64,000 bases of DNA from a bacterium BRH_c32 (GTDB lineage Bacteria; Bacteroidota; Ignavibacteria; Ignavibacteriales; Melioribacteraceae), in contig LOEU01000005.1 in assembly GCA_001516025.1 (NCBI GenBank), forward strand, positions 1 through 64,000, written 5' to 3'. Both the position numbers and the translations under genes were made by a program. The stretch's first letter is position 1, and the number at the start of each line of letters is the position of its first letter. Below the pieces are notes generated by a model. It made no database searches and was not told the DNA's origin. It was given only the letters and a program-made list of their open reading frames with translations. Below, in pieces: positions 54,742-61,525 of the stretch.

Positions 54742-55956
54742 ATGAAAATAAATTATAATCCGGCATCTAAAAATATTAAACTAATTTTACTTTTATTGGC
54801 AATATTAATAGCTGCCGGAACATTATTCTACACGCAATCGATAGTTCAAAAACTTCAGAATCGTGAAAGAGAGATTGTAAAACTTTACGCTCAGAGCTTG
54901 GAATTTATAGCCAATTCCACAGAAGATAATATCGATTTTACATTTATTTTTCAGAATATTATTCAAAGAATCGATTTCCCTCTAATATTAACTAGTCCCG
55001 AAGATATTATTAGCTCCACAAAAGCCGGTTCAGGGTTTAAGAATATTGAAATAGATTCGACCCTTTCGGAGCATGAAAAAAGAGCTTTTCTAAATCAACA
55101 ATTAATTGAATTAAGAAAAATTCATCCGCCAATATTAGTTACTCTTCGAGATAGTACTGTAATTCAGAAGATCTATTTCGGAGAATCTGATATTGTCCAA
55201 AGACTAAAATACTATCCCTATTTTCAAATTATTTTTGCATTCCTTTTTATAATAATTGCATACTCAAGTTTTAATTATCTCAAGCGAAGCGAGCAGAGCA
55301 GTATCTGGGTAGGAATGTCTAAAGAAACTGCTCATCAATTAGGTACACCAATTTCAAGTTTGATGGGGTGGAATGAAATTTTGAGAATGAATTACAGGAA
55401 TCCTGATAAAGTTATGGATGCAACTTACGAGATTGAAAGTGATTTAGTAAGACTTAATAAAATCACTACTCGGTTTTCAAAAATCGGCTCTAAACCTGAA
55501 CTCAAAAAAGAAGAATTATATACTTTATTAGAAAAAGTAGTTTCATATTTCCAAAGAAGACTTCCACAAACAGGTAAAAAAGTGGAGCTTACATTAAACG
55601 GGGATAAAGATATAATTACTTTGCTTAATCCTGATCTTTTTGAATGGGTAATTGAAAATCTAATTAAAAATTCATTGGACGCCATTGAGAATAAAGAAGG
55701 TAAAATTGAGATTGATGTTCTAAAAACCAAAAACGGTATCGAAATTGAAGTTACTGATAATGGAAAAGGGATTGAACAAAAGAATAAAAATGATATATTC
55801 AAACCCGGTTTCAGTACCAAGCGCAGAGGATGGGGGTTGGGACTTAGTTTATCAAAAAGAATTGTAGAAAATTACCATGGAGGCAAAATATTCGTAAAAA
55901 ACTCCGTTATCACTCAAGGGACTACAATGAAGATAATATTAAAATCTCATTTTTAG
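54742..55956 (+). CDS. Membrane sensor histidine kinase
   Basis: The 404-residue protein has two membrane helices (about 12-32 and 160-178) around a periplasmic sensor region, a dimerisation helix with phospho-acceptor His198 (GMSKETAHQLGTPISSLMGW), and an HATPase domain (N-box ENLIKNSLDAIEN, DNGKGIEQ, and GWGLGLSLSKRIVENYHGG). No response regulator is adjacent, so it is an orphan. The HQLGTP form of the H-box is frequent in related phyla. It begins 8 bp after purA and is probably co-transcribed. Confidence 0.9.
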   Translation: MKINYNPASKNIKLILLLLAILIAAGTLFYTQSIVQKLQNREREIVKLYAQSLEFIANSTEDNIDFTFIFQNIIQRIDFPLILTSPEDIISSTKAGSGFKNIEIDSTLSEHEKRAFLNQQLIELRKIHPPILVTLRDSTVIQKIYFGESDIVQRLKYYPYFQIIFAFLFIIIAYSSFNYLKRSEQSSIWVGMSKETAHQLGTPISSLMGWNEILRMNYRNPDKVMDATYEIESDLVRLNKITTRFSKIGSKPELKKEELYTLLEKVVSYFQRRLPQTGKKVELTLNGDKDIITLLNPDLFEWVIENLIKNSLDAIENKEGKIEIDVLKTKNGIEIEVTDNGKGIEQKNKNDIFKPGFSTKRRGWGLGLSLSKRIVENYHGGKIFVKNSVITQGTTMKIILKSHF

Positions 55957-55960
55957 ATTT

Positions 55961-55996
55961 GTCCTATTATTCTCTTTTTTAATAGAATAATAAGAC
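55961..55996. repeat. Hairpin after the histidine kinase gene
   Basis: TATTATTCT (55965-55973) and AGAATAATA (55984-55992) are perfect inverted copies, flanked by GTC/GAC with one mismatch. No strong T-run follows. It lies 5 bp after the kinase stop and may stabilise or weakly terminate its transcript. Confidence 0.5.
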
Positions 55997-56063
55997 CCCA
56001 ATTCCTATTATTTAGAAAAACCCAAATTGATCTTTAAATTTCAGATCATATTAAATGCTTTCT

Positions 56064-56079
56064 TTGGCACATAAGTTGT
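56064..56079 (+). promoter_or_regulatory. Candidate sigma-54 promoter
   Basis: TTGGCAC (56064-56070) and TTGT (56076-56079) match the -24/-12 consensus TTGGCAC-N5-TTGC except for the last base. The 11-base distance between the GG and the -12 G is exact. The expected transcript start is near 56091, at the first base of the downstream small-RNA candidate. No rpoN or enhancer-binding gene is in this window. Confidence 0.5.
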
Positions 56080-56088
56080 TTTATTAAA

Positions 56089-56159
56089 GGTACATATATA
56101 TGTACCCCCCCAAAACGCACATTAAACAGCCATGGTATGCCCTCACCATGGCTGTTTTT
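56089..56159 (+). ncRNA. Candidate small RNA
   Basis: The 71-nt stretch has the layout of a trans-acting small RNA. First comes an 18-bp perfect palindrome (GGTACATATATATGTACC, 56089-56106). An unpaired C-rich and A-rich middle follows (five further C, then AAAACGCACATTAAA). A strong terminator hairpin with T-run closes it. A sigma-54-like promoter ends 10-12 nt before it. No open reading frame fits. The C-run could pair with G-rich ribosome-binding sites such as GGGAGG (inference). Confidence 0.5.
56124..56159 (+). terminator. Intrinsic terminator of the small-RNA candidate
   Basis: AAACAGCCATGGT (56124-56136) and ACCATGGCTGTTT (56145-56157) form a perfect 13-bp stem with an 8-nt loop, ending in five T. 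No gene stop lies just upstream: the nearest is 168 bp away. Confidence 0.88.
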
Positions 56160-56198
56160 ATATAGAACTACTTTTTTTATATATTTGTTATCTAAATT

Positions 56199-56957
56199 AT
56201 GGAAAATACCTTAAAATTATATCTTAGAGAAAAAAAGCAAGAAACCGACGATACTATCAGTTTAATTTTAGAAGATACATCAGGAAAGATTAACTCGTTT
56301 CATGCCGGACAATTTATTACTCTCCTTTTTAATTATGAAAGTAGTATAATATATAGATACTACTCAATATCTACTTCTCCTTCTCTCCTTCCAAAATTAC
56401 GCGTAACTATTAAAATCACGGAAAATGATATAGAGACAGAAAATATTATTGACTCATTGAAAATAAATGATGAAATAGAGGCATATCTACCAGCAGGTAA
56501 TTTTTATAATGAAGCAACCCCTGATAATGAAAAAAATTATATATTAATAGGTGTAGGAAGTGGCATCACTCCCTTAATTTCAATAGCCAATCAAGTTTTA
56601 GAACATGAGAAAAAAAGTAAGATCTATCTTTTATATGGAAATAGGAACCAAAAAAATATTATTTTTTATAATGAAATAGAGAATATGATATCCGAGAATA
56701 AGGATAGAGTAAATGTAACACACTTTTTGAGCCGACCGGAAGGAACTTATACCGGCAATAAAGGAAGAATTACGGATGAGTTTATTAAAGATTTTTTGAC
56801 ATTTTTTAGTCCCGCTGAATTAGAAAAGACAGATTTCTATATTTGTGGGCCAGACGAATTAATTGAAAGGGCAACCGAAGCCATAGACTCACTAAAACTA
56901 ATGAATAAGAATACATTAAAAGAATATAGGACGGTATCTATTAAGACCGTTAGTTAA
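56199..56957 (+). CDS. Ferredoxin/flavodoxin-NADP reductase-like flavoprotein
   Basis: The 252-residue protein has an FAD-binding barrel (RYYSISTSP, near 54-62) and an NAD(P)-binding domain (LIGVGSGITPLISIANQ, near 113-129; FYICGPDELIE near 208-218). It resembles the reductase part of PaaE/HmpX-like enzymes but ends after the NAD(P) domain, lacking a C-terminal 2Fe-2S domain, so it needs an external partner. TATATTTG at 56180-56187, 11 nt before the ATG, may give a nearly leaderless mRNA. It leads an mrp-nifU-like block. Confidence 0.85.
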   Translation: MENTLKLYLREKKQETDDTISLILEDTSGKINSFHAGQFITLLFNYESSIIYRYYSISTSPSLLPKLRVTIKITENDIETENIIDSLKINDEIEAYLPAGNFYNEATPDNEKNYILIGVGSGITPLISIANQVLEHEKKSKIYLLYGNRNQKNIIFYNEIENMISENKDRVNVTHFLSRPEGTYTGNKGRITDEFIKDFLTFFSPAELEKTDFYICGPDELIERATEAIDSLKLMNKNTLKEYRTVSIKTVS

Positions 56958-56983
56958 ATTAGATTTATTATAAAGGAGATTAC

Positions 56984-57808
56984 ATGTCAATAAATGAATC
57001 AATTCTACCCGGAGTTAAACATACAATTGCAATAGCAAGTGGTAAAGGAGGAGTAGGTAAAAGCACAGTAGCCGTAAATCTTGCGGTATCCCTTGCTAAG
57101 CAAGGTTACAAAGTTGGACTAATCGATGCTGATATTTATGGGCCAAGTATTCCATTAATGCTCGGATTCAAAAAAGATGCAAAAATATTTCAAGACTCAC
57201 TAACACAAAAAATGATGCCTTTAGAAAACTATGGCGTTAAATTAATGTCGATAGGATTTTTGATTAGTGATGATGATCCGGTAATATGGCGCGGACCAAT
57301 GGCAAGTGGTGCAGTAAAACAATTCATGACAGATGTGAACTGGGGTGAGTTAGATTATTTACTTTTTGACCTGCCTCCGGGCACGGGAGATATACAGTTG
57401 ACGTTAGTTCAAGCAATTCCACTTTCCGGAGCTATTGTAGTTACTACACCTCAGAATATGTCATTAATTGATGTTCGAAAAGCAGTAAAGATGTTTATTA
57501 GGGTAAATGTTCCTATTTTTGGTATTGTAGAAAATATGAGTTATTTCTTAGCACCTGATACTAAAACACGTTATGATATTTTTGGTTCAGGCGGAGGTGA
57601 GAGTTTAGCTAAAGAATTTGATGTTGCTCTCTTAGGTCAGATACCGATTGATCCAAGAATTAGAGAAGGTGGCGATGCCGGAAAACCAGTTGCTTATGAT
57701 TTGGAGGGTACAGTTCATGAAGAAGAGCTAAATAAAATAGCTAAAAACTTAGTGGCCCAAATAGAGAATAAAAACGGCAGCAGTAACGATTTAGAAATAG
57801 AATTATAA
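56984..57808 (+). CDS. mrp: Mrp/NBP35-type ATPase (iron-sulphur carrier family), short form
   Basis: The 274-residue protein has the deviant Walker A GKGGVGKS (20-27), DIYGPSIP and FDLPPGTGDIQL, typical of Mrp/ApbC proteins that transfer Fe-S clusters. Two unusual points. The N-terminal MIP18 (DUF59) domain of longer Mrps is missing. The CxxC that usually follows GIVENMSYF is replaced by LAPDTKTRYD. It may rely on the NifU-like protein next door for the cluster (inference). An AAAGGAG site precedes the start. Confidence 0.92.
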   Translation: MSINESILPGVKHTIAIASGKGGVGKSTVAVNLAVSLAKQGYKVGLIDADIYGPSIPLMLGFKKDAKIFQDSLTQKMMPLENYGVKLMSIGFLISDDDPVIWRGPMASGAVKQFMTDVNWGELDYLLFDLPPGTGDIQLTLVQAIPLSGAIVVTTPQNMSLIDVRKAVKMFIRVNVPIFGIVENMSYFLAPDTKTRYDIFGSGGGESLAKEFDVALLGQIPIDPRIREGGDAGKPVAYDLEGTVHEEELNKIAKNLVAQIENKNGSSNDLEIEL

Positions 57809-57825
57809 TTTAAATGGAGTCGGAG

Positions 57826-58062
57826 ATGACAAACCCTATGTTCGAAAAAGTTCAAAAAGCATTAGAGACTATTCGTCCATATTTAATGGCAGACGGTGGA
57901 GATGTAGAACTTGTAAACGTATCGGACGAAGGAATAGTAGAAGTGAGACTTACGGGTGCATGCAGCGATTGTCCAATGTCTCAGATGACTCTTCGAGCCG
58001 GAGTGGAAAGAGCTTTAATTCGTGAGATTCCCGGAATTAGAAGAGTCGAAGCTGTTAACTAA
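57826..58062 (+). CDS. NifU C-terminal-domain Fe-S scaffold protein
   Basis: The 78-residue protein is a lone NifU C-terminal domain (PF01106): ALETIRPYLMADGGDVELV, then CSDCPMSQMTL with the cluster-binding Cys-x2-Cys. It acts as a scaffold or carrier for 4Fe-4S clusters. The ATG at 57826 is preferred over one at 57814 because the GGAG at 57816-57819 fits a binding site. It lies 17 bp after mrp, fitting an Fe-S transfer pair. Confidence 0.92.
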   Translation: MTNPMFEKVQKALETIRPYLMADGGDVELVNVSDEGIVEVRLTGACSDCPMSQMTLRAGVERALIREIPGIRRVEAVN

Positions 58063-58086
58063 TAATTTATATATAAGGTAATACAA

Positions 58087-58842
58087 ATGAGAAACAAAGT
58101 TATTGCAGGCAATTGGAAAATGAATAATTCCATTGAAGAATCAGTAAAATTAATTTCTGAATTAAAGCAGGGACTTAACGAAACAGATATTAAAGTAATT
58201 ATCTGTCCTCCGTTTACTTCACTTGAAACAGCTAATGCATTAATAAAAGGAAGCCAAATAGAACTTGGTGCTCAAAATATGCATAACGAAACATCGGGAG
58301 CTTTTACGGGAGAAATTTCCGCCTCTATGCTTAAAAGTGTTGGGTGCAAATACGTAATTCTTGGTCATTCAGAAAGAAGAGCAATATTTGGCGAAAGCAA
58401 TGAATTCATAAATAAAAAAGTTCATAAGGCTCTTTCAGAAAACTTAATTCCTATCCTCTGTGTTGGTGAATCATTAGAAGAAAGAGAAAAAAACATTACG
58501 AAAGATGTAGTAAAGAAACAATTATTGGTAGGTTTAGATTCTGTCTCGTCGGATCAAGCAGAAGGAATAATAATAGCATATGAGCCTGTATGGGCAATTG
58601 GAACAGGCAAAACAGCTTCTCCTGAACAAGCACAGGAAGTTCATGAATTTATTCGTACACTACTTGAAGAAAAATATAGCAAAGAAACAGCAGAAAAAGT
58701 AATCATACAGTATGGTGGAAGTGTAAAACCCGAAAATGCTTTTGAACTCCTTTCTCAAAAGGATATTGATGGTGCATTGGTCGGCGGAGCATGCCTTAAA
58801 GCAGATTCTTTTCTGGGAATAATAAAAGCTGTTAAAAACTAA
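58087..58842 (+). CDS. tpiA: Triosephosphate isomerase
   Basis: The 251-residue enzyme interconverts dihydroxyacetone phosphate and glyceraldehyde 3-phosphate. Motifs: AGNWKMNNS (7-15, catalytic Lys), VILGHSERRAIFGE (catalytic His), AYEPVWAIGTGKTASPEQAQEVH (catalytic Glu and loop 6), and QYGGSVKPEN. Length is normal. It ends the fpr-mrp-nifU-tpiA block and is followed by a strong terminator. Confidence 0.97.
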   Translation: MRNKVIAGNWKMNNSIEESVKLISELKQGLNETDIKVIICPPFTSLETANALIKGSQIELGAQNMHNETSGAFTGEISASMLKSVGCKYVILGHSERRAIFGESNEFINKKVHKALSENLIPILCVGESLEEREKNITKDVVKKQLLVGLDSVSSDQAEGIIIAYEPVWAIGTGKTASPEQAQEVHEFIRTLLEEKYSKETAEKVIIQYGGSVKPENAFELLSQKDIDGALVGGACLKADSFLGIIKAVKN

Positions 58843-58850
58843 CAAAATTA

Positions 58851-58894
58851 AGGGGATATCAATATCTTATTAATTGATATCCCCTCCCTTTTTT
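58851..58894 (+). terminator. Terminator after tpiA
   Basis: AGGGGATATCAAT (58851-58863) and ATTGATATCCCCT (58873-58885) form a perfect 13-bp stem with a 9-nt loop, followed by CCC and six T. Confidence 0.95.
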
Positions 58895-58904
58895 AGTATA
58901 TTTG
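58874..58904 (+). promoter_or_regulatory. Promoter of the GH2-like gene and smc, embedded in the tpiA terminator
   Basis: TTGATA (58874-58879) lies within the right arm of the terminator stem and is 17 nt from TATATT(TG) at 58897-58904. This matches other promoters in the window. The downstream ATG is at 58934. Confidence 0.6.
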
Positions 58905-58933
58905 TAGATTGTATTTTAATAATTTTTAAAACT

Positions 58934-61516
58934 ATGAATCTAAAATTATACTACCCCCTTTTTCTATTACTAATGTTTCCGGTTCTGGTTAAACCTCAAA
59001 TCAGAACTTATGAATTAGAAAAAAAAGAATCCAAATTTGTGGATTCTTCATCTATTAGAATTAATTCTTTAAGGGAAAAAATAGACCTAAATAACAATTG
59101 GTCAGTCTATTATTCCGATAATAAAGAAGAATCTAAAAAGATCAATATCCCTGCTTCATTTAAAGGATCCGAAAAACTTACTTATGAAAAATATTTTACT
59201 TTATCTCAAAATCAGATAGAAAATAAAAGTATTCAAATAGTATTTGAAGGTCTTAGTTATTCTGCTGAAATTTTGTTAAATGGGAAAAATATTTATAATT
59301 ATTATGGTGGTGGAATCCCGTTTAGTATAAATCTTCCTAAGGAAAATCTTTTCCATAACAGATCGAACCTTCTGAAAGTTAAAGTTACCAAAACTTTAGA
59401 TTCAGAAAACTCTATTCCGGTTAAACCACGATTCTTATTCCCCGCTCAGAATGGTGGTATTATCAGAAATGTATATTTATCAATATTACCTAATGTATAT
59501 ATTGACGGTTTTTCTTTTAAGAAAAGTATAAATGCAAAAACCCAATCAGGTTCTTTAGATATCGATATAACAGTAATGAATTCTCTCCCGGTAAAAAAAA
59601 CGATTAATCAGGATAGTAGTAATAATTCTTATGCTATTAACGTGGCAATAACTTCAAAAACCGGGAATCAAGTTTTCGTTGGAGAAAGCAAAATAAACGT
59701 AATTCCCAATAGCCGTTCAAAAACTATAAGAGTAAAAATTCCATTGACCGGATTAATGCTTTGGTCTCCCGAAAATCCAGACTTGTATTCAATTAAGATA
59801 TCGTTAGCACAAGAAGGTAATTCAATTGATCAAGAACAATCCACAGTCTCTTTTTACAAATTCTCTTCAGACGGTTCAGAACTTTCGCTAAATGATAATA
59901 AATTCGTTATTAAGGGTTCAACATATATCTCATACAATACTTATACCGGCACTAAAGATATTAGCAATCTTAAATACGAACTTATATTACTCAAAGAAGC
60001 AGGATTTAATACTATACGGTTTTACAAACATTTCCCTAGTACTGATGCTCTAAAAATTTGTGAAGAGATTGGTTTATTGGCTTTTATAGAAGTTCCTATA
60101 AATTCTATACCTGAAGAACTTTTGCTTAATCCTGAATTCAGTGAACGCTACGAAAATACGTTATCGAATTTCATTAAGGAATATTCAACCTATTCAGCAG
60201 TTGGAGCAATCGGTCTTGGAAGTTCATTCCTATTAGATTCTGATATTAATAGAGATTTTATTTCTAAATTCACTGAACTTATAAATAATAAAACCGATAA
60301 AATTAGCTTTGCCTCTTTTCTTGGTTTTTCCGGTAAAAGGATAGATGGACTCGGACTTTACGGTTTTGAATTAAACGCAAACCGAACAACGAATACAAAT
60401 AACTTTATTAACCTTATTTCAGATAAAGATAAACCAACATTCGTGAGTGAAGTTAGTTATCCTGATTATTATGGCAAATCATCGGGTTATTTATCAGCAT
60501 ATTCATCCGAAGCGCAAGCAAAATTTTTCACTGATTTTATTCCGAATATTCTTAAAAAGAACAATTCTGGGTTAGTAATTAATTCTATATTTGGTTTTAG
60601 AGGTGATTTTATCTCATCTTATGGTGGTAATAACGATTGGGAATTTTATCGTACAAAAATTTTAGATAATCCATTTTCCGATAATTCCTTTGCCTTTAGA
60701 GCCATTAAAGGTTCGTTTACCGGTACTAATACACCTAATATTTCTATCGGGACTGACAAAGGAGATTCTCCAATATCTTTTATTATTACACCGATTATTA
60801 TTACACTTTTACTTACAATTGTAATAAATGCAAAAAGAAAAATTAGAGAAGATTTTTCGAGAGCCTTGTTAAAATCTTATAATTATTTCGCTGACGTAAG
60901 AGATAATAGAATTTATACAGGAATTGCTTCTTTATTTGTTATGCTTTTTAGTTTAGCTACGGCTGCAATTCTTTTTTCAATTCTCCTATTCTATTTCAAG
61001 GACAATATATTCGTAGAAAAATTAATAATATCTTCGGGATTAGGGAGCTTAACAAACACAATTCTTTCTCTTTCATGGAATCCTCTATCCTCATTTATTG
61101 CTCTTTTTACATTAGCATTAATTAAAACAGGAATAATAATTATCATTATTAAAGGGTTCTCTTTTCTGGTAAAAACAAAAGTTGGTATTCAAAAAATATT
61201 TTATGTTGTCAGTTGGTCATTACTCCCTTTAACATTACTTCTTCCATTAGAATTAGTTTTATATAAATTATTGGAAACGGGTTTAGCAAATAGCTTCATT
61301 TTTATTATAATAGGTTTATGGTTTATCTGGGTACTATTTAGAATTATTAAAGGTGTGTATATTATTTTCGATACGAGTGCATTAAGAGTGTACAGTTATT
61401 CTTTTGCAACTATTTTAGGAATTATTGTCATATCAGTTATTTATTTACATTTTTCAAATCAATCTGTTTATTACATTATGAACGTAATTAAACAGATTCA
61501 GTTAATGAATTATTAG
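58934..61516 (+). CDS. GH2-like protein with degenerate active site fused to a multi-pass membrane domain
   Basis: The 860-residue protein has a signal peptide (about 1-22), a GH2 sugar-binding-like domain (GGIIRNVYLSILP near 170), an immunoglobulin-like domain (LWSPENPDLYSI), and a TIM barrel (about 310-590). The general-acid motif normally read LGNE is LGSS (428-431), so the acid/base Glu is lost. The nucleophile Glu506 (PTFVSEVSYP) remains. Residues 615-860 form about six membrane helices, like a Yip1-type domain. The ATG at 58934 is chosen over an upstream open frame that would cross the terminator. It precedes smc by 9 bp. Confidence 0.82.
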   Translation: MNLKLYYPLFLLLMFPVLVKPQIRTYELEKKESKFVDSSSIRINSLREKIDLNNNWSVYYSDNKEESKKINIPASFKGSEKLTYEKYFTLSQNQIENKSIQIVFEGLSYSAEILLNGKNIYNYYGGGIPFSINLPKENLFHNRSNLLKVKVTKTLDSENSIPVKPRFLFPAQNGGIIRNVYLSILPNVYIDGFSFKKSINAKTQSGSLDIDITVMNSLPVKKTINQDSSNNSYAINVAITSKTGNQVFVGESKINVIPNSRSKTIRVKIPLTGLMLWSPENPDLYSIKISLAQEGNSIDQEQSTVSFYKFSSDGSELSLNDNKFVIKGSTYISYNTYTGTKDISNLKYELILLKEAGFNTIRFYKHFPSTDALKICEEIGLLAFIEVPINSIPEELLLNPEFSERYENTLSNFIKEYSTYSAVGAIGLGSSFLLDSDINRDFISKFTELINNKTDKISFASFLGFSGKRIDGLGLYGFELNANRTTNTNNFINLISDKDKPTFVSEVSYPDYYGKSSGYLSAYSSEAQAKFFTDFIPNILKKNNSGLVINSIFGFRGDFISSYGGNNDWEFYRTKILDNPFSDNSFAFRAIKGSFTGTNTPNISIGTDKGDSPISFIITPIIITLLLTIVINAKRKIREDFSRALLKSYNYFADVRDNRIYTGIASLFVMLFSLATAAILFSILLFYFKDNIFVEKLIISSGLGSLTNTILSLSWNPLSSFIALFTLALIKTGIIIIIIKGFSFLVKTKVGIQKIFYVVSWSLLPLTLLLPLELVLYKLLETGLANSFIFIIIGLWFIWVLFRIIKGVYIIFDTSALRVYSYSFATILGIIVISVIYLHFSNQSVYYIMNVIKQIQLMNY

Positions 61517-61525
61517 AGGAAGCAT

